DNA of 46,772 bases from NCBI GenBank assembly GCA_003251535.1, contig QKFD01000024.1, forward strand, positions 161,837 through 208,608, written 5' to 3'. This document shows positions 7,632 to 16,791 of the stretch, one piece after another. Each line of letters starts with the position of its first letter. The stretch's first letter is position 1. Under the pieces are notes generated by a model. The model saw only the letters and a list, made by a program, of their open reading frames with translations, was not told where the DNA came from and did not search any database. Position numbers and translations under genes: made by a program. Origin of the DNA: Chromatiales bacterium (GTDB lineage Bacteria; Pseudomonadota; Gammaproteobacteria; Thiohalomonadales; Thiohalomonadaceae).

Positions 7632-9244
7632 GCCGTCCCCGCACCACTGGCTAGACGCCGATAGACCGGCAACATCTTCTGGAGGGTGGGGTTGTCCGGC
7701 TCCATCGCCTTCACCCGCTCCAGATAGCGGCGCGCCTGCTCCAGGCGCTCCCGCTCCACCCCTTGCCGCTGGAGATGGAGCAGGAGCGCCTGAGCCGCGT
7801 TGAGATAGAGGGTCTTGTTGTTGGGCATAGAGGCGATCGCCTCCTCAAACAGCGCCAGCGCCTCGACGATCTTGCCCTCCTTCACCAGCGTGACGCCGCT
7901 GTTATTGAGCTTCACCACCTCGCCAGTGGTGCGGCGAATGACCTCCCGCCCCTCCTCCTCCAAGCCGGCAGCACTAAACGCCTCCTGGGCCTTGGCCAGC
8001 AGACGGCTATCCTCATGGTGGTTGCGCACCAGGTCCTGCATCAACTGCATCCCGGCCTCCCGATCCCCAGTGAGGAGCTGCACCTTGGCCAGCTCCAGGG
8101 CGGTATCGGCGTTGACCTTGCCCTCTATGCCGGCAAACAGCTGGCGGGCATCGGCCACCGCCTTACGGGCCTCCTCTTCGCGGCCGGCATCGCTCAATAG
8201 CAACCCCTCCGCCACCACCGCCTTGAGATTGGCCTGGTCATTGCCAGCAAACTCGTTCCGCACGCTCCCCAAGGTGCGCAGGGCATCGACGAGGCTACCG
8301 TTCTTGGCCTGCACCTGGGCCAATCCGGTGTAGTGGCCGGGATCCTTGTAGACCGAGAGCCGGCCGAGGGCGATGGTGCGTCGGAAGGCGCGCTCAGCGG
8401 TGTCGAGATCGGCATTGCGCATCGCCAGATCGCCCAGGGCGTGCTGGCGCCGTACCGATTTAGGAGAGATGCGTGCCGCCTCCTCCAGCACCCGCTGCGC
8501 CTCCTGCCCTTCTCCCAACTCATCGAGGGTACGGGCGAGGAGATCATGGGCCTCCATGTAGGTGGGGGTGTGCTCAATCACCGACAGGAGGATCTCGCGC
8601 GCCTCTTGCAGGCGCTGCTGGGAGCGGCGGACCTCGGCCAGCCCCACCTGGGCCCAAGGGAGCTGACGGATAGCCAGCACCTCCTGATAGACCGCCTCGG
8701 CCTTGGCGTAGTCCCCCACCCGCATACAGAGCGACGCCTTGAGTCGCAGCAGCTCTCCCACATGGCGCGGCTGCTCGGCGATCTTCTCCTCACACAGGGC
8801 GATGGCCCGCGGGAGATCGCCCTTATGGACGGCACCGTCGATGGACTCCAGCTCCCGCTTGCGCGTCATCAACCGATCCAGGCGGGTGCGCAGCAGCTCT
8901 TTGGTAAACGGTTTGGTGAGGTAGTCATCGGGGCGGTACTCCATCGCCCCCATGACCATATCGGAGGTGTTCTCGGCGGTGATCATGACGAAGATGGAAG
9001 AGGGGCGCAGGTAGTTGTAGAACTTCGCCTCCTCCAGCACCTGCTGGCCATCCTTGCCCTCGCCCAGGTTGTAGTCACAGAGGACGATGTCGTAGGCACT
9101 GCGGCGCAAGGCGCTGAGCGCATCCTTACCATTACTCGCCACATCGATCTCCTCAAAGCCGATGGCAAACAGCATCTGCTTCAAGGTGGAGCGCATTTGA
9201 CCGAAGTCGTCGACGATCAATATCCGTTTTGGGTGTGGAGGCAT
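7628..9244 (-). CDS. Response regulator with CheY-like receiver and TPR output
   Basis: A 538-aa protein. Residues 6-125 form a receiver domain with phospho-acceptor Asp57 (DIVLCDYNLG) and the conserved Lys in YLTKPFTK. The rest is a long array of tetratricopeptide repeats with no DNA-binding or enzymatic output, so phosphorylation probably changes protein-protein contacts. The gene starts at MPPHPKRILIVDD; the open frame upstream has no family match. It is followed with overlap by the soluble kinase, its likely partner. Receiver-TPR proteins occur widely in Gammaproteobacteria, but their pathway is unclear. Confidence 0.9.
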   Translation of the reverse strand: MPPHPKRILIVDDFGQMRSTLKQMLFAIGFEEIDVASNGKDALSALRRSAYDIVLCDYNLGEGKDGQQVLEEAKFYNYLRPSSIFVMITAENTSDMVMGAMEYRPDDYLTKPFTKELLRTRLDRLMTRKRELESIDGAVHKGDLPRAIALCEEKIAEQPRHVGELLRLKASLCMRVGDYAKAEAVYQEVLAIRQLPWAQVGLAEVRRSQQRLQEAREILLSVIEHTPTYMEAHDLLARTLDELGEGQEAQRVLEEAARISPKSVRRQHALGDLAMRNADLDTAERAFRRTIALGRLSVYKDPGHYTGLAQVQAKNGSLVDALRTLGSVRNEFAGNDQANLKAVVAEGLLLSDAGREEEARKAVADARQLFAGIEGKVNADTALELAKVQLLTGDREAGMQLMQDLVRNHHEDSRLLAKAQEAFSAAGLEEEGREVIRRTTGEVVKLNNSGVTLVKEGKIVEALALFEEAIASMPNNKTLYLNAAQALLLHLQRQGVERERLEQARRYLERVKAMEPDNPTLQKMLPVYRRLASGAGTA

Positions 9245-9423
9245 ACGACCGTCAACCCTATGCTGGTCATCACGCACCCCGCCCACGGGCGGGGCTCCGG
9301 CGGCAACCACCGCACGGAGATGCCAAGATAGGCATCCCCGTCAGTGATCCGCAGCGGTGTCCCCAGGGAGGAGACACCTGTCGATACATTATGAAATAGA
9401 TCCCAGCCTTACAAGGCACAGGC

Positions 9424-9843
9424 TCACTCCCAGTCGCGGCGCCCCCGCCCCCGCTTCATCGCCCCATCGCGCCGCTTGGCCGCCAACCGGCGCTCCTGTG
9501 AGCCGCGGGTGGGGCGGGTGGGGCGCCGGGGACGGGGACGATACAGGGCCCGTAGCAGCAACTCCACTAGCCGCTGCCGCGCCTCGGCCCGGTTGCGCTC
9601 CCGCTCCCGATGGGCATGGGCCTCAATGACCACCTCACCCGCCGCCGTGATACGGCCATCGGCCAGCGCCAGCAGCCGCTGACGCACCGGCTCTGGCAGC
9701 GAGGGGGAGTGGGCCGCATCGAATCGTAGCTGCACCGCGCTCTCGGTGCGATTGACATGCTGGCCGCCCGGTCCGGGGGCCCGGATGAAGCGCTCGGCCA
9801 GCTCCGCCTCGGGGATACTGAGTTCAGGGGAGACAATCAGCAA
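9424..9843 (-). CDS. arfB: Peptidyl-tRNA hydrolase ArfB (ribosome rescue)
   Basis: A 139-aa release-factor-like protein. Its GGQ motif (residues 26-28, in PGPGGQHVNRTES) hydrolyses peptidyl-tRNA on stalled ribosomes. The C-terminal tail is strongly basic (PRPRRPTRPTRGSQERRLAAKRR), as needed to enter the empty mRNA channel. Length and layout match E. coli YaeJ/ArfB. The start overlaps the end of the upstream gene by about 20 bases, which suggests an operon with the receiver-like and two-helix membrane proteins before it. Confidence 0.94.
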   Translation of the reverse strand: MLIVSPELSIPEAELAERFIRAPGPGGQHVNRTESAVQLRFDAAHSPSLPEPVRQRLLALADGRITAAGEVVIEAHAHRERERNRAEARQRLVELLLRALYRPRPRRPTRPTRGSQERRLAAKRRDGAMKRGRGRRDWE

Positions 9844-10204
9844 GGGTGGCCTCCAAGGTCGCCTCCGTCACCGGGAGCGGCAGGGCGACGAAGCGATCGG
9901 GGAAGCGGCCGGTGAGCCGATCCAGAGCGGCTTGCTGCTCCGGCCGATAGAGCACGATAACCGCCATAGAGGGGTAGTGGTGGGCCAGCGCCAGCAGCGA
10001 CTCCAACGCCGAGGTGCGATCCCGAAACTCGATCTGGTGGTTGAACTCCGCCACCAGCACCGCCGGGGGAGAGCGCTTCAACTCACCCTGGGCCTTGCGC
10101 CCCTGGGCCACCACCGTGGGCTCAAACCCCAGGCGGCGAAAGAGGGCCGTGAAGTCGGGATAGCCCCCCAACTCGACAAACTGTAGGAGCGGTTGCGGGC
10201 TCAT
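9824..10204 (-). CDS. Degenerate response-regulator-receiver-like protein
   Basis: A 126-aa protein with an alternating strand/helix pattern like a CheY fold. The usual phospho-acceptor position is replaced: the strand reads AVLVAEFNHQ instead of ending in Asp. The sequence FRDRTSALESLLAL is distinctive, but I can attach no named family. It overlaps the upstream small membrane gene by an ATGA junction and the downstream arfB by about 20 bases, so the three form a compact operon. It is probably a non-phosphorylated receiver-like scaffold. Confidence 0.65.
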   Translation of the reverse strand: MSPQPLLQFVELGGYPDFTALFRRLGFEPTVVAQGRKAQGELKRSPPAVLVAEFNHQIEFRDRTSALESLLALAHHYPSMAVIVLYRPEQQAALDRLTGRFPDRFVALPLPVTEATLEATLADCLP

Positions 10205-10392
10205 GTGACGCTGATGACCAGCAGGATCACAAACAGGATCACCGCGCTGATCGGCACTATCACCCCCATCCAATCCCGCGGGGCACCGCGGCTACGGGCC
10301 ACAGCGGCGCGCACTCCAGGGACCCAGAGGAACATGAGCAGGAGTAGGCCAACACCCAGTAGGGCCCACTCCCAGGTCGCGGTCTGTCCCAT
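10201..10392 (-). CDS. Small two-helix membrane protein
   Basis: A 63-aa protein with two hydrophobic helices (about residues 8-24 and 42-62) joined by a basic loop (RAAVARSRGAPRDW). GAGGT upstream supports the ATG chosen. Its stop overlaps the next gene's start as ATGA, so it is translated together with the receiver-like protein. Family and function are unknown to me. The positive loop would face the cytoplasm. Confidence 0.6.
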   Translation of the reverse strand: MGQTATWEWALLGVGLLLLMFLWVPGVRAAVARSRGAPRDWMGVIVPISAVILFVILLVISVT

Positions 10393-10536
10393 GGCGCTAC
10401 CTCGACCAAGTGCGGCCAAACTGGCCGGTGACCGGGTTTGGCGGGTAAGAGAGGTGGGGCATGGCAATCTCCCAATGGCTGACAGGAGGCGATCCCGAGC
10501 GGGCGATCGCCGGTTGGCACGGCCCCCCGCAGGGGG

Positions 10537-11754
10537 CTAAAACTGATACCCCTTGGGCACCACCACCACCCCCCGCTCGGAGACGGTAAAGCGGCTGCGA
10601 TCACGCTCCAGGTCGTAACCGATCTGCTCGCCGGATGGCACCACCACATCCTTATCGATAATGCAGCGCCGCAGCCGGGCGCCATCCCCCACCCGCACCC
10701 CTTGGAACAGGATCGACTCCTCGATGAAGGTCTCATCCCCCACATGCACCTGGGGGAAGAGGATAGAGTGCTGCACGCTGCCGCCGGCGATCACCACACC
10801 ACCGGCCACACTGGCATTGATGCAGATCCCCTCGGAGCCGGAGCGGCCGGGAACGGTACGGGCAGGGGGGGTCTGGACCTGGTAGGAGCGGATGGGCCAA
10901 TCGACCTGGTAGAGATCGAGCGGCGGCACCGGCTTCAACAGGTCCATGTTGGCCTCGTAGTAGGCATCGATGGTCCCCACATCGCGCCAGTAGCGATCTG
11001 GGGTCACCCGACCGGTATCACCACCAAAGCGGTAGGCCATCACCCGCTGGCTGGTCAGCAGCCGTGGCAGGATATCCTTGCCAAAATCGTGATGGGAGTC
11101 GTTACGGCCGGCATCCTGCTCCAGGGCCGAGAGGAGCAGTTCCAGATCAAATACATAGATCCCCATGGAGACCAAGGCGGCCTCGGGGTCGCCGGGGGTG
11201 GCCGGCGGATCGGCCGGTTTCTCAATGAAACTGACGATGCGCTCCTCATGGTCCACCGCCAACACCCCAAAGGCGGTGGCCTCCATCCGCGGCACGGTCA
11301 TGCAGGCCACCGTCACCGCCGCCCCCCGCGCCTGGTGGGCCGCCAATAGGGCGGCGTAGTCCATGCGGTAGATATGGTCGGCGGAGAGCACCAGTACCTG
11401 GCTCTTACCGGAGCGCTCCAGCAGATAGCGGTTCTGATGAATGGCATCGGCGGTGCCCTCGTACCAGCGCTCGCCAGAGCGCATCTGGGGAGGCACCGGG
11501 GTGATGTACTCGCCGATCTCGGGATTGAAGATGGACCAGCCATCCCGCAGATGCTTTTGCAGTGAGTGGGACTTGTACTGGGTAAGCACCAGTACCTGGC
11601 GCAACCCGGAGTGGAGGCAGTTGGCCAGACAGAAGTCGATAATGCGGTACTTGCCGCCAAACGGCACCGCCGGTTTGGCGCGATGCTCAGTAAGGGGGTG
11701 GAGGCGCGTTCCGGTCCCGCCTGCCAGGACCACCGTAAGGGTCTTATTCACCAT
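10537..11754 (-). CDS. glgC: Glucose-1-phosphate adenylyltransferase (ADP-glucose pyrophosphorylase)
   Basis: A 405-aa enzyme that makes ADP-glucose from glucose-1-phosphate and ATP, the committed step of bacterial glycogen synthesis. The N-terminal nucleotide-binding signature (LAGGTGTRLHPLT, then RAKPAVPFGGKYRIIDF), the catalytic region SADHIYRMDY and the C-terminal left-handed beta-helix (repeats such as VHVGDETFIEESILF) are all present. AAGG precedes the ATG. Together with the phosphorylase at 12463-14985 on the same strand, it forms a glycogen storage group; glgA and glgB are not adjacent. Confidence 0.95.
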   Translation of the reverse strand: MVNKTLTVVLAGGTGTRLHPLTEHRAKPAVPFGGKYRIIDFCLANCLHSGLRQVLVLTQYKSHSLQKHLRDGWSIFNPEIGEYITPVPPQMRSGERWYEGTADAIHQNRYLLERSGKSQVLVLSADHIYRMDYAALLAAHQARGAAVTVACMTVPRMEATAFGVLAVDHEERIVSFIEKPADPPATPGDPEAALVSMGIYVFDLELLLSALEQDAGRNDSHHDFGKDILPRLLTSQRVMAYRFGGDTGRVTPDRYWRDVGTIDAYYEANMDLLKPVPPLDLYQVDWPIRSYQVQTPPARTVPGRSGSEGICINASVAGGVVIAGGSVQHSILFPQVHVGDETFIEESILFQGVRVGDGARLRRCIIDKDVVVPSGEQIGYDLERDRSRFTVSERGVVVVPKGYQF

Positions 11755-11890
11755 ACCAGCCTTGTCTCGCCCGCAGTTGGAGAGGTAGCGGGGGGCTATT
11801 TTGGGCGAGACGGAACGCTATGGGTAGGTGTTAGCACCGGTAAAATGGCCCTTTTTATCCGCCGATGGGTGGAATAGGCCCCCCACCCCC

Positions 11891-12379
11891 TCAATCCATA
11901 CCGTTCAGCTTGGCATCCACCTCGGCCTCTGCGGCGAGCCAGTGCTCCGCCGGATCACCGCCAAAACCGGCCGCTTCGGAGCGCAGATAGGCGGCCAACT
12001 CGATGAGGCGGTAGCGCTCTTCCGCCGAGACCTGCGGCTGCATGGCGACCGTCACCGCCGCCTCCTCATCGGGCAGAGCGGGCGGCTTGGCCCGGCTGGC
12101 GCGCTTGGGTGCCGCCTTCTTCGGGGCGGCCTTCTTCGGCGTGGCGGGGGCAGCGGCCACCACCACCTCGGCCGCGATCATTGATTCGGCGGCAACCGCC
12201 TCGCTTGCTGCCAGCAAGGCGGGCTCGGCGGCGGCCGGGCGGCGGGACTTGGGGGCGGCCTTTTTGGGCGGCGCACTCTTGGCAGAGGCCGTAGCCGTCT
12301 TGGGGGTAGCCGGTTTCGACCGTTTGCCCTTGGTTTCGGGATCTGCCGCAGATTTGGGCTTTTTGGTCTTTTCGGCCAT
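11891..12379 (-). CDS. DUF2934-family protein with histone-H1-like Lys/Ala/Pro-rich linker
   Basis: A 162-aa protein. The first 100 residues are low complexity, rich in Lys, Ala and Pro, with repeats such as KKAAPK, like histone H1 tails. The C-terminal segment (EERYRLIELAAYLRSEAAGF...DPAEHWLAAEAEVD) matches DUF2934, a short helical motif often encoded next to glycogen genes. It sits between glgP and glgC, consistent with that association. The basic tail could bind nucleic acid or polyphosphate, but this is a guess. Confidence 0.8.
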   Translation of the reverse strand: MAEKTKKPKSAADPETKGKRSKPATPKTATASAKSAPPKKAAPKSRRPAAAEPALLAASEAVAAESMIAAEVVVAAAPATPKKAAPKKAAPKRASRAKPPALPDEEAAVTVAMQPQVSAEERYRLIELAAYLRSEAAGFGGDPAEHWLAAEAEVDAKLNGMD

Positions 12380-12462
12380 GGCTTGCAGCCTCCAAAGCTA
12401 GATTGAGAGAGAAATGGGGCCGGAACAGCTCGCTCCGGGCGCCCCAGTATGGGAGCCGAATG

Positions 12463-14985
12463 TTACAGCGGCGAAGAAGCCTCCACCGCCAACGGCGCCA
12501 CGTTATCGAGCTGCCAGATCCCGGCGTTGTACTCCCGCATGGTGCGATCCGTGGAAAAACGACCGCTGGAGGCGCTGTTGATAATGCTCATGCGGGTCCA
12601 TCCCTGTACATCGCGGAACGCCGTGGCAGCCCGCCGCTGCGCCTCCACATAGCCGCGAAAATCGGCCGCAGTCATCCAGGGATCACTGGGGCTGCGGATG
12701 GCCGCAATGATGGGATCGAACAGGCCCGGCTCAAATTGGTTGAAGTGGCCCGACTCGATCAGCGCCAGCACCCGCGCCAGCGCCTCATCGCCATTGATAA
12801 TAGCCTGTGGATCATAGTTCGCCCGCGCCGCCTCCACCTCCTCCGCGGTCAAACCGAAGAGGAAGAAGTTCTCCGCACCGGCCGCCTCCCGGATCTCGAT
12901 GTTGGCACCATCGAGGGTCCCAATGGTCACCGCCCCGTTCATCATGAACTTCATATTGCCGGTGCCCGAGGCCTCTTTGCCGGCGGTGGAGATCTGCTCG
13001 GAGAGATCGGTGCCAGGGCAGATGATCTCCATGGCCGTCACCCGATAGTTGGGCAGGAAGGCCACCTTGAGCAGCCCCCCGACATCGGGATCGTGGTTGA
13101 TCACCTGCGCCACCTTGTTGATGAACTTGATGATCCCCTTGGCCATGGCGTAACCCGGGGCCGCCTTGCCCCCTATCAGCACACAGCGGGGGGTCCAATC
13201 GGCGGTGTCGCCCTGCTTGATGCGATCGTAGAGATGGATGACGTGCAGCGCATTGAGTAGCTGACGCTTGTACTCGTGGATCCGCTTCACCTGGACATCA
13301 AACAGCGCCGTCGGATCGAACACCACACCACACTCCCGCTTCACCCACTGGGCAAGACGGCGCTTGTTCTCCTGCTTGACCGCCCGCCAACGCCCTTGGA
13401 ACGGCTCATCGTCAACATACTGTTGCAGTTGCGCGAGCTGTTCGAGATCGGCCACCCAACCCTCGCCAATGGTCGCACTGAGCAGGTCGCGGAGCCCCGG
13501 GTTGCACCAGGCAAGCCAGCGGCGTTGGGTCACACCATTGGTCTTGTTGTTGAATTTGTCGGGCCACAGTGCGGAGAAATCACGAAACATGCCATCGGTG
13601 AGCAGCTGCGAGTGCAGCTCGGCCACTCCATTAACGGAGAAGCTGGCCACCACCGCCAGATAGGCCATGCGCACCTGCGGATCCGGCCCCTCCTCGATGA
13701 TGGACATGCGCCGCAGTCGGTCGGTATCGCCCGGCCACTTCAGCGCCACCTGCTGCAAAAAGCGGGCGTTGATCTCGTAGATGATCTCCAGCAGACGCGG
13801 CAGCAGCTGCCGGAATAGCCGCACAGACCACTTCTCCAGCGCCTCCGGCAGCAGGGTGTGGTTGGTGTAGGCCATGGTGGTAGAGGTGATCTGCCACGCC
13901 TCATCCCACCCCAACTCCGCCTCGTCCATCAGCAGGCGCATCAACTCCGCCACGGCGATGGTGGGATGGGTATCGTTGAGCTGGAAACAGTTTTTCTGGG
14001 CAAACTGGCTAAAGTTGTCGCCGTGGCTGAAGGTCCAGTGGCCGAGCACATCCTTCAGACTGGCGGAGGCGAGGAAGTACTGCTGACGCAGCCGCAGCTC
14101 CTTGCCGTTTTCACTGGCGTCGTTGGGATAGAGCACCATGGAGATGTGCTCTGCGGCGTTCTTTGCCTCCACCGAGCCGGCATAGTCACCGGCGTTGAAC
14201 TCGCCGAGGTCAAACTCATCGGTCGCCGCCGCGCCCCACAGTCGCAGGGTGTTGACGGTCCCGTTGCGGTAACCGGGCACGGGGATGTCGTAGGGCACCG
14301 CCAGCACATCGTGGGTATCGACCCAGCGGAAGCGCAGCTGACCGGAGGCATCGCGGTAGCCCTCACTGCGGCCCCCAAAGTGGACCCGCTGGGTAAACTC
14401 AGGCCGCTCCAGCTCCCATGGGTTGCCGTTGCGCAGCCAGTGATCCGGCTCCTCCACCTGCTGACCATCCTCGACCCGCTGGCGGAACATGCCGTACTGG
14501 TAACGGATCCCATAGCCCCGCACCGGCAGTTGCAGGGTGGCGCAGCTATCGAGAAAACAGGCGGCGAGGCGGCCAAGACCACCATTGCCGAGACCGGCAT
14601 CCAGCTCCGCCTCCTGCACCTCCTCCAGTAGCACGCCCAGGTCATGCAGCCCCTGCTCCACCTCATGGCAGAGCCCCAGGTTGAGCATGGCATTGCCCAG
14701 CGTGCGGCCGATCAGAAACTCCATGGAGAGGTAGTAGACCCGCTTGCAGTCCTCCTCATCGTAGGCATAACGGGTGGCCCGCCAACGCTCCATCAAGCGG
14801 TCACGGAGGGCCAGCACCAGTGCCTCATACATGTAGAAGGCCGATTTACAGCGCCGGTCGCGCCCCAAGGTGCGGTTGAAGTGGCGCCGAAAATCTTCAG
14901 CGATGCTCTTTGCATCCATCCCCAAGGCGGGGAGTTCGGTCAGCTCAGGCTTCGGCGAGCTACTGCTTACCCGGGTGATCTGCAT
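12463..14985 (-). CDS. glgP: Glycogen phosphorylase
   Basis: An 840-aa GT35-family phosphorylase that releases glucose-1-phosphate from alpha-1,4-glucans. Clear hallmarks are DAGLGNGGLGRLAACFLDS in the N-terminal part, FQLNDTHPTIAVAELMR, VQVKRIHEYKRQLLN, and the PLP lysine in SGTGNMKFMMNG. AAGG lies eight bases before the ATG used; another in-frame ATG with weaker support is at 15009. Length is standard for the family. It is the first gene of the glgP-DUF2934-glgC group and would mobilise the glycogen made through GlgC. Confidence 0.95.
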   Translation of the reverse strand: MQITRVSSSSPKPELTELPALGMDAKSIAEDFRRHFNRTLGRDRRCKSAFYMYEALVLALRDRLMERWRATRYAYDEEDCKRVYYLSMEFLIGRTLGNAMLNLGLCHEVEQGLHDLGVLLEEVQEAELDAGLGNGGLGRLAACFLDSCATLQLPVRGYGIRYQYGMFRQRVEDGQQVEEPDHWLRNGNPWELERPEFTQRVHFGGRSEGYRDASGQLRFRWVDTHDVLAVPYDIPVPGYRNGTVNTLRLWGAAATDEFDLGEFNAGDYAGSVEAKNAAEHISMVLYPNDASENGKELRLRQQYFLASASLKDVLGHWTFSHGDNFSQFAQKNCFQLNDTHPTIAVAELMRLLMDEAELGWDEAWQITSTTMAYTNHTLLPEALEKWSVRLFRQLLPRLLEIIYEINARFLQQVALKWPGDTDRLRRMSIIEEGPDPQVRMAYLAVVASFSVNGVAELHSQLLTDGMFRDFSALWPDKFNNKTNGVTQRRWLAWCNPGLRDLLSATIGEGWVADLEQLAQLQQYVDDEPFQGRWRAVKQENKRRLAQWVKRECGVVFDPTALFDVQVKRIHEYKRQLLNALHVIHLYDRIKQGDTADWTPRCVLIGGKAAPGYAMAKGIIKFINKVAQVINHDPDVGGLLKVAFLPNYRVTAMEIICPGTDLSEQISTAGKEASGTGNMKFMMNGAVTIGTLDGANIEIREAAGAENFFLFGLTAEEVEAARANYDPQAIINGDEALARVLALIESGHFNQFEPGLFDPIIAAIRSPSDPWMTAADFRGYVEAQRRAATAFRDVQGWTRMSIINSASSGRFSTDRTMREYNAGIWQLDNVAPLAVEASSPL

Positions 14986-15161
14986 AGCGGGAACCTTGTA
15001 TCTGTTCATGGATGAACCTGGCGGCTCACTGATGCGCCAGGGTGGCAATGGGTGGACCTCGCCCTGGCGGAGGCGCCGGAGAGGTACCGCTATTGGGGGG
15101 CGATTATACTGGCCACAGCTCGGATATACTGCCCCACCTACCGCTATCGTCAGGATTCCCC

Positions 15162-16094
15162 ATGTGGCTGCGACGCACCATCGCCTATAAGAAGGAGGCC
15201 CTCCTTGCTCTAGTCGAGGCCCCTCTGGCGGCGTTGGCCGAGCGCTGTAGCGCGCTATGGGGTGAAGCGCTGGCCCTGGATGCCACCCTGGCGGAGGGGC
15301 TGCAACAGCTACCCCACTGCCACCTGCTCTACGCCATCGGCACCAACGGCATCCAGCTCAGCGCCAACATCAGCCCCAAAGGGGATGATGACCACTACCG
15401 CGGTCAACGGCTAGCAGGGCGCCCTTACCACGCCGATAACCTCCCCTATCGCGGCCTGATGCTCTCCACCGTCTACCTCAGCCGGGTGAGCGGACAGCAC
15501 TGCATCACCGCGCTCCAGGCGGTACAGCGCAACGACGAGCTAGTCGGCTTCGTCGCCGCCGATTTCAACGTGGATGAGATCCCGCTCGCGGAGGGTGAGG
15601 GGCAGGAGCGGGGTAGTGTCTGGACCCAGTACAAAGGCGATCCGGCCATTCGCAGCGTGGTGTTTGAGCAGCGGCGGATGAAGAGCCTGTTGGATGGGCG
15701 CATGGACGAGGTGGTGGACCGACTCGACCTCCTGATGCGCGGCCACGGCGTTTACCACATCATTCTCCACTTCTCTAGTTCACGGGCCATCTTCTGGGTG
15801 GTGGATGACCCCTACCGCTACCGCTTCCACGGCGTAGAGGAGTTCCTCGACCCGGAGATCTGGCTCGCCTACCCGAGTCGCCCCTACCCCGGCCAGGCGG
15901 TGGTCGCCCCCGGTCGCATCCGGGCGGTGCTAGAGCAGTTTCGGGCGCTGCGGGAGGGGGATGAGAACATCTATCTACGCTCCGGCTCCCTCAATCTGAT
16001 GAACGGCGTCATCGGCCTGACCTTCTCCTGCGACGGCTCCCACTACCTCTCGGTGGATGAGTTTCTCAACCGCGAGCACCCGTTCTGGGCCTGA
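15162..16094 (+). CDS. PDC/Cache-type sensor domain protein without obvious output
   Basis: The 310-aa product contains a PDC (Cache-like) ligand-sensing fold: helix (KKEALLALVEAPLAALAERCS), then LLYAIGTNGIQLSANIS, GQRLAGRPYHADNLPYRGLMLSTVYLSRVSG and TALQAV, the classical order of that domain. The rest has an unassigned mixed alpha/beta region ending near EFLNREHPFWA. No transmembrane helix or signal peptide is evident, which is odd because Cache domains are usually extracytoplasmic. AGGA precedes the ATG. It is divergent from glgP. Confidence 0.7.
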   Translation: MWLRRTIAYKKEALLALVEAPLAALAERCSALWGEALALDATLAEGLQQLPHCHLLYAIGTNGIQLSANISPKGDDDHYRGQRLAGRPYHADNLPYRGLMLSTVYLSRVSGQHCITALQAVQRNDELVGFVAADFNVDEIPLAEGEGQERGSVWTQYKGDPAIRSVVFEQRRMKSLLDGRMDEVVDRLDLLMRGHGVYHIILHFSSSRAIFWVVDDPYRYRFHGVEEFLDPEIWLAYPSRPYPGQAVVAPGRIRAVLEQFRALREGDENIYLRSGSLNLMNGVIGLTFSCDGSHYLSVDEFLNREHPFWA

Positions 16095-16109
16095 CGGATC
16101 TCTGCGCCC

Positions 16110-16580
16110 CTAGGGGTCGCCGGCAACCCGCAGCTTGGCGGCGATAAAGTCGGCATGGGGCACATAGAGCAGATCGGCCACTTTGCGCACCATGTGCTCT
16201 TCATAGAGATCCAGCCGCCCATCGGCGTAGGCGACCCGCCACAGCAGCTCCACCATCTGGATCTTCTGCTCCATTGAGAAACGGTCATTGATGAGGGAGG
16301 TGAACTGGAAATAACCGCTGGCGGCCGCCGCCGCCCCCTCCGCCAGGGTCATCAGCTCTTGGGCCTCGGCCGAGGTCATGCCGAACTGCCCCACCAGCGA
16401 CGCCTCAATGGTCTGTCGCTCCTCGGGCGTGATCCGCTCATCCTGGCGGGCCATCTCGGTGAGCAGGGCGGCGGTGGCCAGGCGTAGCGCCTGCTCACCC
16501 CCATCCCCACTCGCCATGGGCACAAAGAGGCGGGTCTCAAAAAAGCGTTTCAGGGCTTCCAACACGTGCAAGACCTCCAT
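16110..16580 (-). CDS. TerB-like protein
   Basis: A 156-aa all-helical protein resembling the TerB/DjlA-N domain. The repeated acidic motifs EMARQDERITPEER and RVAYADGRLDLYEEHMV are the two D/E-rich helix-loop-helix halves of TerB folds, which bind divalent metal ions. Solitary TerB-like proteins are common in proteobacteria and have no agreed function. It is convergent with the sensor gene, with 15 bases between stops. Confidence 0.8.
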   Translation of the reverse strand: MEVLHVLEALKRFFETRLFVPMASGDGGEQALRLATAALLTEMARQDERITPEERQTIEASLVGQFGMTSAEAQELMTLAEGAAAAASGYFQFTSLINDRFSMEQKIQMVELLWRVAYADGRLDLYEEHMVRKVADLLYVPHADFIAAKLRVAGDP

Positions 16581-16791
16581 CAGTTGTTGGGATAGGGGGG
16601 CGGTCGTCCATACGCTGCCGCCGCTGCCTCCATACGCTGTTCGACGGGTGGGCCCCTGGGGAGTTCAGAGCCCCCATCCTCACCGCTGACCAACAAATGG
16701 GCCCCAATCTAGGAGTTAACGATAGATAGCACTTTCTTACTGAAGCGCGCTTACGCATAATCTTCCTTGCATCTCCTGCCACGGTGTCTCT

